Source: Nannobrachium achirus (lineage: Eukaryota > Chordata > Actinopteri > Myctophiformes > Myctophidae). Taken from it: a stretch of DNA of 64,000 bases. The notes under the pieces are model-generated. The model saw only the letters and a program-made list of their open reading frames with translations. It was not told where the DNA came from and searched no databases. Positions 1 to 53,060 of this stretch are shown here, piece by piece. The DNA lies in NCBI GenBank assembly GCA_963921795.1, contig OY997653.1, positions 29,152,587 through 29,216,586 of the forward strand, given 5' to 3'. How positions within the stretch are numbered: the first letter of the stretch is position 1; each line of letters opens with the position of its first letter. Position numbers and translations under genes: made by a program.

Positions 1-65
1 TAACAGTACAACCATTTACAAGGTAACAAAAACTAAAAGAAAAATTAGTAATAGACCATTTAGAC

Positions 66-225
66 CAGTGGTCTTCAAAGTGGAGTGCAGGGACTCTGTG
101 GGTTCCTTTTGGGAGGTCTAAATTGATCCTTACAAGTACGTAACTCTGACATCAAACGGGTTCATTTGGTCATTTGTATACTGTCAGAGTTAAGGGGAAA
201 CCTTGACAATGTCAGAGAACTACTG
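66..225. mobile_element. Small MITE, hAT-like (CAGTGGT ends)
   Basis: Starts CAGTGGTCTTCAAAG and ends in a degenerate inverted copy (CTACTG). The flanking octamers ATTTAGAC and ATATAGAC differ at one base, as expected of an old 8-bp target duplication. The interior matches the copies at 3711-3899 and 49513-49693 (segments about a grown or shrunken phrase related to GGTCCATTTGGTTCC). No coding capacity. Confidence 0.6.
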
Positions 226-312
226 ATATAGACAGAGATGCAGGTTTAAATGAATTCTGCTATGAATCTCTGTATTATCAATTCAAGGATTTCAAGGATC
301 TCTCGTCCTATC

Positions 313-315
<3 letters not shown>

Positions 316-346
<31 letters not shown>
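316..346. repeat. (AT)n microsatellite
   Basis: About 15 uninterrupted AT units, roughly 95 bp before the predicted 3' splice site of the first visible kinase exon. Confidence 0.95.
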
Positions 347-348
<2 letters not shown>

Positions 349-439
349 AATCCGATATCTCTGAAAAGGCATATCGTGGAGACATACATTGTATCATCTC
401 TACAATATTTATCACCATATTGCCCACCCCTAACTCCAG

Positions 440-7451
<7,012 letters not shown>

Positions 7452-8159
7452 CACGAGACACGCAGCAGGGCTTAAGAGTCAAAAGGACCCTAATGGCCTG
7501 TTAATCGTTGGCAGCCAAAACATTGAAACATTGACCCGTAGGCTCGCCCTCACATCTGTCTGCACTCGTCGTGACCAAATGCTGCGATGGACCCAACTGG
7601 TGTTTGGCAGGGCCAACCCCAAATGCTTATGTTTGGTCTACTTAATACTTGATAATCTTACAAAGAACCTTTGGATGAACAATGTAAATGGCAAGGGACT
7701 AGCATAAATAATAATGATGAATGGATCTTAGTTGACCCCTGGAGTGGAAAACCAGGCTGTGTGCGTGACTATGGGCCCCCTGACTACACTGTCCTGCAGT
7801 TAGCATGTAGTGACGTTCATTCATATGCTACTCTTTATGTGGAGTTCTACTGGGATCCAGTGAAGTCTTATTTACTGTAAGCATCATGCTGTTTCTGGGA
7901 AGCTTGATTTCTTTTAAGTTGAATTCAAAGTGGTTTTATGTAATATAGACAGGGGCGGGTACAAAAAGAAAAGCTCATCGCGTCCCGCCCATCTGTCCAC
8001 TTAACACAGCGACCTATCGGCTGCCGTGTTACGGTCAGATGGGTGTGCCACGAATGCTTTCAATCATTTCAAGTGGGCCCTGCATCCAGAAAAGATTGAG
8101 AATCACTGCTTTATAACATTTTATTGCAGTATTTCTTGGGAGGATCAAATCGTTTAAAG

Positions 8160-8595
8160 CAGGGGTCTTCAACAGGGGATCCTGTACCCCTAGGGAGTCC
8201 ACAGAGTTACTACAGGGGGTCCTCCAAATCATTATGTGATAGAAACCACTTGAACCCTATGTGGGTCCATATTCTGAGAACTTTAGCCAAAAACAGAAGA
8301 TTTACAAGCTCACAACGCCTCGCGCTGTGAGGCGTTGTGAGCTTGTAGATCGGGCTAAAGAGGTTTGGTGTAGAGGGGGAAAAAAGAGCAAGAGTGATAG
8401 GTCAAGATTAGTAAGTATTGACGGTTCAAGTGGTTGAATATCTGAAAACACAAATTGACATGAATCCAAAATACACTGATTATTGCGCTGTCAAACGATG
8501 CAACTATATGGAATCTCTGCACAGGTTGTGGGGGTCCCTGCTTCATCTCTCTCTCAACTAAGGGGTCCTTGGCCTGAAAACGTTGAAGACCCCTG
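8160..8595. mobile_element. hAT-type MITE (CAGGGGTCTTCAACG ends) carrying a hairpin module
   Basis: Starts CAGGGGTCTTCAAC and ends GTTGAAGACCCCTG. Exact 8-bp duplication GTTTAAAG on both sides (8152-8159 and 8596-8603). A long palindrome sits in the middle at 8281-8360. Related copies: about 2040-2130, 12168-12590, 35906-36305 and 47160-47612. Confidence 0.9.
8281..8360. repeat. Hairpin module inside MITE
   Basis: CTTTAGCC...GGGCTAAAG enclose arms TTTACAAGCTCACAACGCCT and AGGCGTTGTGAGCTTGTAGA. Near-perfect stem with a loop of a few bases. Confidence 0.9.
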
Positions 8596-10436
8596 GTTTA
8601 AAGGCAGGTGCTGAACTTCCAACTACAAAACTTAAAGACAAAAAAGTTCGCACACTGAAGCTCCCTTTTGCATATTTATTTTTGGCACCACCTGAGTGGG
8701 CTGAGCGGCGTTCCGAGAATACTGCTCTTCTTCAGACTAAAAATAAACACTGTGGAAAAATCATTGCACTGTCCAGCGCTTTGCAAGATTAACCTCAAAC
8801 AAAAACAGACAACACAGCAAAAACTAAATATCTTCCCCCTTTGGCCTGTGGTGATAATTATAAGTTGTAGTTATAGTTGCTGTGGTAATGGGCTTCCCTG
8901 GGGGAGTGGAGAGAATGGTAAACAGGCAAAGTGCATGGCCTAAAAATATAGGCTACAGCCACCAAGTACGCTTTGTTTGCATGTAGATGTTTAAATCATA
9001 CTACACACTCATTTCAAATCTATCAACATTAAACTAAGGTGCAGAGCTTTGGTTGAATTTTGCACTGCTATGAGATAAAATAATGTACCATGGCATGTGT
9101 GTATAATATACAGTACATGTTGGCATAGCTGATCTAAAGAGGGAAACGATAATTTTCTTTGTTTGTTTTGTTAATTGCATATCTATAGTCTACAAGACAG
9201 ACAGCATTTCATCAAGTTAACCCTCTGTCGTATTGAATATGCTATAGTATTTCCAATGCACTGCCAGTTTCTCTTTTTTAATTTTGAAGCTTGAATTAGC
9301 ATTGAATTGTATGAAATGTGGTAAAATTAAATTTGACTTGAAAATACAACAAATATCACCAGCATATTTCAATGTGATAACTGAATGATCACATATTACA
9401 AAAAAATATAAAATGTTTGGTGATAATCTATATCATTAGTCATGGATTCACCATTGTACTTGAATTTATGCTATTTGCTTTGGTTCCAACTGCTATGTAA
9501 ATCTTGTGTGTGTGTAAATCTTTGGATTCTGTTAGGATTGTCCTGCAGCATTGTTATGTCCTCATAAACCAAATAAAGTCTTACTTACAAAACTGCTGAT
9601 GACATTTTCGGCATGGTACTGAGTAAACATAAAGAAACAAAAACAAAGTGAGTCCAGATATATTTCAGAGGATTTTAATCATTTTCCATGACAAATGGCA
9701 CAATTTGGGTCATATACTTTCTATTTTCCCTCCCAAATATCTAACTGGCACATTTCCACACCAAGACAAATGATTTGCCTATAAACCCTTTCCACAGCAA
9801 ACATCAAGTGTCAAACACGGCTTTGGAGAACTGTTTTCTTGAGCAAGTAATGATTTACAATGAATTATTTCTTAAAATGCAGAAAAAAAGAGAAAGGAGT
9901 AAAAATCCTCTACAAGGTGCTCTTTGGTACAAATAGGTGACAATTGCTTTACAAAAAGAGACCAAGGCTCTCTTGTGGCAAAATAATTATGACGGTGCGG
10001 TGGACAATAGCCGATGCAGAGGTCTAATGACAAGTGTAGGCAGGGGAGGTTATGAGGCATTGTGAGCTTGTAGATCGGCTATCCTCAGTGAGCAACACAC
10101 AAAGTACTGTACAACTCAGGCTTCAGTTTATTGCCTGACTTCTCGTTCTCGGCTCCCCTCTGAATGAGGTAACGTTAGACAAGAGATATTGACATTTAAT
10201 GTGTATTCTTGGTCCTCTGTCCCATGCTCCACTGGCCAGCCAATAACAGATAGATATCATTTGAACTCCACACCACTCTATCAAAGAGAATACACAATCA
10301 ATTTGACACGTTAGGAATCTTTACTGTTGTGTTTGGAGTGGCAATGGTTGTCTGTTACCATCCATGTAGTAAATCCTAATATCATTTACACATCTGCTTT
10401 ATTCATATCGAATTATTGTGTTTTAGTCTTGTAGGG

Positions 10437-10857
10437 CAGTGGTTCTCAACCTTTTCAGGCCGTGACCCCCGAAATAATCATATTTCAACTGGGGACCCCC
10501 CCCCCCACGAGCACTAAGAGTTGAGGCATAACATTTTGTGAAAATAGCAGATCTACATGCTCACAACGCCTCGCAACGAGGCGTTGTGAGCATGTAGATC
10601 GGCTATTTTCACAATTTCTGCCTCTAATATTTGACAATTTGGCCAATGTTTAATTTGTAATTTTAGAGGTATTAAAAAGTCCTTAAATTGTCACTTTAGA
10701 AATGTGCATAATACCCACTATACACTTAAACTTTATGTTGGTTTGTTTAATGTTGAGTGAGAAAACAGTGTTGCACATTAAGTTAATCATCTGGGGACCC
10801 CCCAAAATAATTTGGCAACCCCCCTGGGGGTCCCGACCCACAGGTTGAGAACCACTG
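10437..10857. mobile_element. hAT-type MITE with CAGTGGTTCTCAACC termini, hairpin inside
   Basis: Termini CAGTGGTTCTCAACC and GGTTGAGAACCACTG are inverted repeats. The 8-bp duplication TTGTAGGG flanks it (10429-10436, 10858-10865). The central palindrome is at 10536-10614. Other copies: 22757-23120, 35061-35414 and 41130-41404. Confidence 0.92.
10536..10614. repeat. Hairpin module inside MITE
   Basis: TTGTGAAAATAGCAGATCTA ... TCGGCTATTTTCACAA with arms ACATGCTCACAACGCCTCG and CGAGGCGTTGTGAGCATGT; only AA remains as loop. Confidence 0.93.
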
Positions 10858-11046
10858 TTGTAGGGGAGTAGATTATGCAGATTTGGTTGTGTGCCATGTA
10901 GGTTCCTCAAGCCATAAACCCTGCATCTCACCATCTTCTCAGGCTCCATGTCCACAGCCACAGTACAGGTCCCCTCTGACTTACAAAATGCATTTTGCAC
11001 CAAGTCATTTCAGCTTTTGTATCATGAAGAAGCTAGGGAAACCCAC

Positions 11047-11215
11047 CCTAGCTTGTAGGTCGTCCTCAGACGAGCCCTCCAACTTCGCTTCCAGTCATCC
11101 CGGTTCTCCATACATCCTGCCAGCTCGTTGGTGCTTTAGGCTCCTGCATCTTTCTTGAGTACATCCACATATGTTGGTGTGTGGCATCCTCGTACGTGAC
11201 CACATGGGCACCGGT
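11047..11215 (-). pseudogene. LINE retrotransposon ORF2 C-terminal remnant
   Basis: The minus strand reads PTYVDVLKKDAGA, a stop, then STNELAGCMENRDDWKRSW and RARLRTT. This resembles the C-terminal tail of non-LTR retrotransposon polyproteins as I remember them (TYVD..LKKD.G...EL..CMEDRD.W). The in-frame stop and missing upstream reverse transcriptase make it a dead fragment. The family is not determined. Confidence 0.6.
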
Positions 11216-12167
11216 CACTACCCACTACATTGTACCACTAGTTTTTGTAACATTGGTTTTGTAGCTGAACAATGTTTGATGTGGTTACTTTTACAGACCT
11301 TAATTTTACTTCAAAATGGTGAAATAGTATTATTTATGGTCAAATATAACAAATGCCAAAGCTTTGTTGACCTGAGCTCAAATGGAACCTAAACACAGGC
11401 TGATATTGACCCATCAGGCAAGCTATTATTAGTAAGGAGTGCATGTGGGTTCAACCATCCCAACAAAATACTTGACTTTTTCTCATGACTCATACTCGTT
11501 CACTTGAATAACCTTCAAGATAAGCACCCCTCCTCAAAAATTTCTTAATTTTAATAATGACTATAGTTGAGATAATACTCCCTGCCTCAGCACAGACTCA
11601 GCCCTCCGTGAATAGGGAACAGTCTTTTAGGATTTCACAGCCAATAAGCAGGAGTGAACGAGCGTGGAGAGAAAGAGCAAAAGTATACTGGCACATTCCT
11701 CAATGCGTCAGTCCTGCAACACTACCTCGCAGCAGCGCAGCAGTCACGACACGGCGGCAGCATCCAGGAAATTACGCACAGCCTCAATCATCCCGGGCTG
11801 AGGGGGATCTATATGAGACACAGGTCGACGTTATGGTGTTTCTCCCTTTTATTGTGGGCCATTTTTCAGATGACAAACCATTTACAGAAACAGAGTGAGG
11901 CCAAACTGAGCACTCAGTCATTGTTCAATAGACAGGTAACTGATGAAGATGTAATTGGATCGGCTGTGTCAAATGAGCCAGTAAAACACTCTCATAGGGC
12001 AATCACCAGGGGTCTCCCACGAGGTCCGAGACCCTTGACATTGGAAAAGGCATTGCAGGAAGTAACAGTATTGCAGTAAGCCGAAAAGAATATACCGGTA
12101 GAGGTTATACTCATGAAAACCTGAAAGCTGGATGTTGAAAGCTAGAAAACTACTGGTGAGACTAAAG

Positions 12168-12590
12168 CAGGGGTCTTCAACGTTTTCAGGCCAGGAGGAC
12201 CCCTTAGCTGAGAGAGAGATGAAGCAAGGAACCCCAGATTCCATTTAGTTTAATCGTTTGACAGCACAATCATCAGTGTATTTTGGATTCATGTCAATTT
12301 GTCTTATCACATATTTAACCACTTGAACCGTCATTACTTAATAAACTTGACCTTTCACTCTGTACTTACTGTGCTCTTTTTTACCTTTTAAACCAAACCT
12401 CTTTACCGAAAATAGCCGATCTACAAGCTTACAACGCCTCGCAGCGCAAGGCGTTGTGAGCTTGTAGATCTGGGATTTTTGGCTCTCAGAATATGGACAT
12501 TCAAGTGGTTAATATAAAAAAGGAGAAAAAAAAGTTTCTATCACACAAAGATTTGAAGGACCCCCTGTAGTAACTCGAGAGGACTGTACT
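12168..12590. mobile_element. MITE of the CAGGGGTCTTCAACG family, one end missing
   Basis: The left terminus CAGGGGTCTTCAACG is intact and opens in the reverse sense compared with 8160-8595. The interior hairpin is at 12407-12483. The far end stops around GGACCCCCTGTAGTAACTC, lacking the second terminal repeat. Confidence 0.75.
12407..12483. repeat. Hairpin module inside MITE
   Basis: ACCGAAAATAGCCGATCTAC ... GTAGATCTGGGATTTTTGG with inner arms ACAACGCCT and AGGCGTTGT. Confidence 0.9.
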
Positions 12591-13212
12591 ACAGACTATA
12601 CATTAAGCTTTAGAGTTGTACAAGCTTTGGAGTTGTACAGACGGTAATCTCATCAAATACTTTGTCAAAGTAAGACAAGACATGTCATTGAAATAAACTT
12701 TATTCCTTGAGCGTAAACAGAAAGTAATACATCTTTATCCATCATCTGAAACCCAGCGTTCATACAACCAGAGAAAGGATGACAGAAAAACAATACAACC
12801 AGAGAATGGATGACAGAAAAACAATACAACCGGAGAATGGATGACAGAAAAAGAAAACATTATGCAACACATATTCAATATTCAATAACCCGCCCTAAAT
12901 AAGTGAAATTGTGCGCTTATACAACTGCTACCCAGAAACGACATTCCCCTCAATTCATTCATACGTTGCCACCTGTTAACGAACCATTGATTCATAATGT
13001 TTGTCCATCGAATGGCATCATAAACACTATTAACTTAAACCATAGCGCTATGAATAGCATAAATACAACAATCATTACTGAAAGTCATAGTTGTACAATG
13101 AAGTTGTGAAATGTGAAACATTCATAGTGCACCTGGGCTGAAAGGGGTCTTTAAACAGAACAGTAGTATTGGCCAATTTAGTTTCATATGCTCCCAACCA
13201 TGCATTCTAGAA

Positions 13213-13573
13213 CCGGGTTTTCCATAGTGGGTGCCATGATCCAAGTCCAGGGGTGCCGCTGGATATTTTGATAATATTTGGAATTGATCAATATCCCTTC
13301 AGTTTAACCACGTATACTTAGTAAAACAGACCTGAGCTGCACTGTACTTGGTGCGTTATTTTTCAGCCTATATACAATACACCGAGTGTTTTGCACCAAA
13401 AATAGCCGATCTACAAGCTCACGTTGTTGCTATAATAGAAACATTTTCTTTGAAGTTTTCCTTGTGACTCTACTGTATCTTAGGAGGAAAGATTTACATT
13501 TTGACATAATAAAGGTGCTGTAAAGTAACAATGTAATTCAGGGGTGCCGTGACTGAAATGTTATTTACCACTG
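13213..13573. mobile_element. Putative hAT-type MITE
   Basis: Flanked by TTCTAGAA at 13205-13212 and 13574-13581. It begins CCGGGTTTTCCATAGTGGG and ends TTTACCACTG, so the terminal repeats are decayed. It carries a single left arm of the hairpin module near 13398-13428. Confidence 0.6.
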
Positions 13574-14319
13574 TTCTAGAATGTCACACAGCTGCCTTTT
13601 TATGGTTAGTGGCTAGATGCTTTACTTTCAAATAAGCAGAGATGAAAAGGCTAACGAGGTCTTCTGAATGGTAAATACTGAAACATCTCATCTATTATTA
13701 CATTGTTCTTATTGCCGGATTTGCCGCATCCCACTTCCACGCCCCCTTTACATCCACTCCAACTCATAGGTAGTCGCATAGGTAGTCGTCGCATAGGTAG
13801 TCGGTAGTCGTCAGGACGGTAAGGAATACCGCCCATAACCCTATGCCGTCCGCTCATTCTCTAAGCACGAGAGAGAGGAGGCAACAGGGAAGACAGCACA
13901 AACAGCACAAATACACCGCGATGCGTCGAAGCACAAGTCTACACACGCTGGAGTGTGTGTGCAGTGCCGGTGCACCGAGCGCATTCTCTCTTCTCTGTGT
14001 TGAATGGAGGAGAAGTACAGACACAGACAGCACGGAGCGTCGCTACATGCTGCATTCCTTTCCTCCCCTCCTCCCTGTCCCCCTGCTTCCCCCGTCTCAA
14101 GACAAGTAGGAATTGGCCAATTGGGAAGATATAGCCAACCAGTAACCAAGCTTTTCTGCTGGAATTAACCAAACTAGAATCCACGTGTTCCACAGAGGGT
14201 CTAACATTAGCGCTACTACGCTAGCTAGCTGAGAGCCTGACTGTATCCTACAAGAAGCTCGGCGGCTCTTCGGGCGACTCACATCTAGAGACAGTTCATA
14301 GCAAGATACTTACACCAGC

Positions 14320-14365
<46 letters not shown>

Positions 14366-15006
14366 ACAGTGTTGCTAAAATGAAACTGAATTCTCCCCAA
14401 ACATTGGCAGGCCTAAAATAGTAATCATAACACAATTAGGCCATAAATGTGCAATTATGCAACTGAAGACATTACATTACCTTTTATTACCCAATAAATA
14501 AATAAAGAATGTTTAAAAATAATGTGTGTATAGAATAAAAAATAAAAAAAATCTCTATTCAGCTTCGGCTAAAAAAATGTGTTTTTAACCATTTTGGAAC
14601 CGAAATAGGAACCGTTAGGAATCGGAACAGATAAGCAGAACCGGAACCGGAATCGTAAAAATCCAAACGATACCCATCCCTAATGTGCACTGCTGCTGCT
14701 GCCTCCACATTGAGTGCAGAGAAATAGCAGAGGCATAACAGTCACTTCTCTCCAGTGCGTCCGGCGGTCAAATATGTCCGACCGGAAACGTGCGCTGCGG
14801 CACAATAGTTCCGACACAATAGTTCCCCCCCACCAATTTTTTTTTTTTTTTTTTTTTTTAGTTTTTTAGTAAAGAAGCGGGCGTGGACTCTAGATGTGAG
14901 CGGCCGAAGGCCGCGAACCTCTAGTACAGTACATAGTACATACTGTCAAGTGTGTAGTGAAGAAAGGCTATAGGCTCGAGTTTGGTTAAGTATGCAGAGG
15001 TATCCC

Positions 15007-15384
15007 TTAAAGGTGATACACCATGAAATTTCACTTTTCCTATTTTAAAATCTTTTTTTGGGGTCCCACTAGCACCTTCTATCCTCACAAAGTCCCATTT
15101 CAGACCGTTGTGTCTTTCTCTGGTTTTGGGAAGGTGGAGGTTAAAAGCATCCCACGGGTTCTCAAAACAGGCTGTCCAGATTTGCTGCCGATGATGACGT
15201 CATCGACGGCCGTTTTTGAAGAAAAAACATTTCTTTTTCCAAATATTTTTTTTTTCAAAAAAAATAATAATTAGAGGCTCTCTATTCAGGAGTGGTAATT
15301 TAGCCTCAAACCTTTTGAAAAACGTTTTTGGGACATAAACAATATGACAAATACTTTTTAAATGCATGGTGTATCACCTTTAAA
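15007..15384. mobile_element. TTAA-flanked palindromic MITE
   Basis: Starts TTAAAGGTGATACACCATG and ends CATGGTGTATCACCTTTAA: perfect terminal inverted repeats of about 19 bp. No coding capacity. Confidence 0.85.
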
Positions 15385-15824
15385 GCACAAATTTGACTGA
15401 GACTGGAGAGAACAGAAAGGATATACTGTATCTCAGTCTGAAATCTAATCCTTCTCTCTGAAAGTTATACTGCAGTTGCATCTCAAATCACTGTCTCTGT
15501 GTCCTTATCTAAATTAAGTCGGGGAGAGACAATACATGATTTATCTTGCCTGATGTGACCTAATTTCAAGATATAGAACCAAGAAAGAAATAAAGTTTTA
15601 ATAGGGGCTAATATTTTGTACAAGAACTGTTTGATCGAGAATTGAGGGGAAGTGTATATTACCTCTTTTCAAAAACACAATTTCAGCCACGGTCTCTTCT
15701 TATGCACAAGAAGAAAGTCCTATCCCAATAAATAACATGATTTCTGTGTGTGAGTGCATATTGTCCAGATAAAAAAAGAAGTGTTATAATAATAATAAAA
15801 AAGGTCTGGGGTAGTCATCATGGC

Positions 15825-49896
<34,072 letters not shown>

Positions 49897-50692
49897 GGTC
49901 GTCTAGTGCACAGACAGTGTAAATCCCTTGTGGTGGGTGCCTGTCAGAGGATCTTCATCTGTTCACTTTAAAACAGCAAGGTATGTGGTACAAAAAAACT
50001 ATAAACAAACACCACGCTGCGACACGACAGGGCTTCTGCCGTGCAACAACGCAAACTGTCGCAAAATAACGTAAAACACACTTTAACGCAATGTTGCAAA
50101 ATGCAACAAATTGCAATTCTGGTTTAAATTATTGTTATTAATTATTACTATGCAATATAGTATTATTATTATGCAATTATTATTATTATTATGCAACTAT
50201 GCAATTATTTTGCAATATTATTATTTATTGTTATTTTATGTATACAACCTATATTTCAATTCTGTTTCTCTATTATGTAATATTAACGTTAATCATAATT
50301 ATTTCAAATGGGGTTTGCGTTAATGATTTGTGTAACTTTTGTCTGGCTTTTTTCCCCTCCCCGTGGAGGAAAGAAAATCACAGATACTCAAAGCATGCGG
50401 ATCGACATCGACCGTCATTCAGCCCTAATAGTCGCCGAGTCGTGAGCTTGTAGATCTGTTCTCTTTTCCCCCTTCCCCCGCGCGACACCGACGTACTACG
50501 GGCTGCTGAGCTACAACACCAAATCCCCTTAGCAGCTCCCAGGTTGACGGGATCTCCCACTGTCCCAGGCGTTTCGACCAGGTAGGCGTGGTTTTGAGGT
50601 TAGGTTTAGTCTGGGACCTGGGTTTTAGTAGCGGAAAGCCTGGTGATGCGAGGGTAAGGTTTTAGGCATAATCATTTGATTTCTGTTAGGTG

Positions 50693-51054
50693 TAAAGGAG
50701 TAGTTCACCACCAAAATGACTTAAGTTTTTTTCTATAACTCACAACATGGAGACTTAATTGAGTTCAATAATATTTGTTTGTAGGCCTATTTGTCGCATT
50801 CCTAAAGACATATTTGAAAAGGTAACCCCATTCCATGCAAAATAGCTATTTTGCATTGGGGCCCCATCCGAATGGAATGGGGTTAGGGTTAGGGTTAGGG
50901 TTATAATAAATGTACCCCTAGGGGTACATTTATTTTAATCAAATTATTGTCTTGGGAATGCGACACATACCAAAAAATATTATTGAACTCAAGTCTCCAT
51001 GGCTTGGGTAATCAATAGAAAATAAGTCATTTTGGGGGTGAACTACTCCTTTAA
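50693..51054. mobile_element. MITE of the AAAGGAGTAGTTCACC family with telomere-like repeats
   Basis: Terminal inverted repeats AAAGGAGTAGTTCACCACC and the complement ending CTACTCCTTTAA. Four GGGTTA units at 50879-50903 inside; more GGTTAGGG just outside the right end (51056-51080). Confidence 0.85.
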
Positions 51055-52013
51055 GGTTAGGGTTAGGGTTAGGCATGGCATAGTGTTTGTGAGATTAGGG
51101 TTAGGGTTGATGTCGTTAGGTTTAGGCATTTTTATAGTTTTACTGATAGGGTTAGGGCCCGGCCTAGGCATAGAATGAATGAATGTTTATTTCGAACATA
51201 AAAAAAAAAAAAGACAAAAGTGTTATACAAAATAATACACAATAATAATGCAAAAATTACAACAAAAACAACAAAAGCAAAGCAAAACACAAAATAATGC
51301 ACAATATATTGTACAATAATAATAATAATTTCAATAAGAAGCCTATGCTTATCTGGTCCTACCCCTAGCCTATTTCTACAGTTCAAGTTCAAGTTCAAGT
51401 CAGTTTATTGTCTGTTTATACAGAGATTTGTTGTAATGTGCAACAAGTGCCAGCATACGAGAAACACTAAAAGAAATACACCACATTAAAAAACACATAG
51501 ACACATAGGCCTACAGACTTCAACAGAAGACCAACCATAAAACAAGTCTACCTGGAATTTGTCTAATTATACATTTACAATATCCTAAAAGTTTATTCCG
51601 CCTATCTACCCCCCTGCTTATTTAGGAGGGTGATATGACATGGGGCAGAAATCAGTTTTCTATCAAAATTCCATATAATAAAACTGAACAAGTACCCTAT
51701 AGACCTAACCACGCCTACCTGGTCGAAACACCTGCCAAAGAGGGGTTCCCTCTGCCCTCCAAGACGCTTGACATGACTGATCTCTACGGGTAGTTTCAGG
51801 AAATGCAACAGGTGGAGTATCTGACCTGGGGAAAGAATGGACTTAAACTAGCCTGTCTTCAGTCAGCACACACAGTAAGTTGGTGACATTCTGCTGCATT
51901 AACGCACATGTATGTCCTGCACGATTCTACTGAGTCTAGTTAGCTTTCATATGAAGTCAAGTTGCTGGAACCCGACTCTGGTGCGTGTGTTGTGTTCCGT
52001 AGGCTACTCGCGT

Positions 52014-52516
52014 CAGTGGTGTAAAGTAACTAAGTAGATTTACTTAAGTAGGCCTACTGTAATGCTTGTAGGTCCAATTTTGAGGTATTTGTACTTGAGT
52101 GTTTCCAATTTCCAATACTTTTACTTATACTCCACTACATCTCGGATGGATCCAAATGTTGTAATTTCTTTCTCCACTATATTTATTTGAACACTTGAGT
52201 TAATAGTTACTTTAGATTTTGATTATTGTTACAAAACTTAGATTAAGCACTTCAGCCTTTTCGGCCATTTGAAAATAGCAGATCTACAAGGTCTTGTAGA
52301 TCTGCTATTTTCAAATAATATAATACATTTTGAAAACATGAAATTGAAGATTTCTGCTTCACGAGTACTTTTACATTTGGTACTCTATGTACATTTTTAA
52401 GCCAATACTTTTGCACTTTTACTCAAGTACATTTTGAATTCAGGACTTCATACTCATCGTACGTACCAGATCGAGTATTTCTCCAGTAACTTATGTGAGT
52501 ACTTTTTCCACCACTG
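52014..52516. mobile_element. MITE with CAGTGGTGTAAAGTAACT ends, hairpin inside
   Basis: CAGTGGTGTAAAGTAACTAA at the left, GTACTTTTTCCACCACTG at the right, short hairpin module at 52267-52316 in the middle. Same family as 21505-21880. Confidence 0.82.
52267..52316. repeat. Short hairpin module
   Basis: ATTTGAAAATAGCAGATCTA joined through CAAGGTCTTG to TAGATCTGCTATTTTCAAAT. Perfect palindrome of outer arms only. Confidence 0.93.
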
Positions 52517-52990
52517 TCTAGTACTAGCAGTAGTGGTGGTTGGATTGTAAACGTCAAGGTGGCTGCTTGGATATCGGACCCAGGAAGCTTGCTGGAGTGG
52601 GACAGTAGTAGGACAGGACGGGGGAATAGCTGCGCACTCGTCTCGCTACATGGTTAGTTTCACTCTGCCCTTTAATTTGTGATTTGGATATAATAAGATC
52701 ACATGGAAATCCCTAAAGATCTTCGTGGTCGCTGTCTGTCAGTGTCTGGTGGTGCCGATCGAGTCGTGGCTCGGTTGTTTCGTTGTCTTTAGTTTTATTT
52801 ATAGGAGACACTGTGTCAGACTCACATAATGGAGGAGTGGCTTGTTGTTCTAAATAGTAATGTGAGAAGAATGAGATGGTAAAATGAGAGGGCAACACAC
52901 ATTTATTTCGTCACGGTTTCTGCATAATAGATGCCATAATATCGGTCACATTTTTGACGGTTCATTCATTTTAGATCAGCCGGTGGCGCC

Positions 52991-53060
52991 ATGGATGACA
53001 GCAGCCTGAACGACTCCAATGTAAAGGTCGCCGTTCGGGTTCGACCAATGAATAGGAGAG
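52991..53060 (+). CDS. kif13b: kif13b exon 1
   Basis: 23 codons plus G; ends GAGAG/GTGAGT. Encodes [13 protein letters not shown], motor strand beta1. Confidence 0.9.

Larger units (their letters stand above)
7452..9577 (+). other. Probable kinase 3'UTR ending at AATAAA
   Basis: No ORF. The first strong poly(A) signal on this strand that I noted is AATAAA at 9572-9577 (in CCAAATAAAGTC). A hAT-type MITE (8160-8595) would lie within this 3'UTR. The extent is inferred. Confidence 0.4.
9578..15824. other. Intergenic region between the kinase and elp3 3' ends
   Basis: The two genes converge here. Seen: MITEs at 10437-10857, 12168-12590, 13213-13573 and 15007-15384, a LINE remnant at 11047-11215, hairpin-module arms near 10052 and 13400, a (TG)n tract at 14327-14362, and the right end of a further MITE ending GATACCCATCCCTA near 14690. 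The ORFs of about 100-140 codons at 11557-12079 match nothing I recognise. Confidence 0.6.
49897..52990. other. Divergent elp3-kif13b intergenic region
   Basis: About 3.1 kb between the two start codons; it must hold both promoters. A moderately GC/CpG-rich patch lies at about 50390-50580. A lone hairpin arm (50442-50462), a MITE (50693-51054) with telomere-like repeats, AT-rich stretches (50110-50330, 51180-51330) and a MITE (52014-52516) also lie here. CATTTTAG ending at 52974 could be a 3' splice site of a non-coding first kif13b exon; not proven. Confidence 0.55.

Noticed and set aside
11557..12079. Overlapping ORFs of 113 and 141 codons
   Set aside because: No recognisable domain, no clear splice sites, and the second runs toward a MITE; chance ORFs are common at this length.
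50879..50903. Interstitial telomere from a chromosome fusion
   Set aside because: Only four units, lying inside a small MITE.
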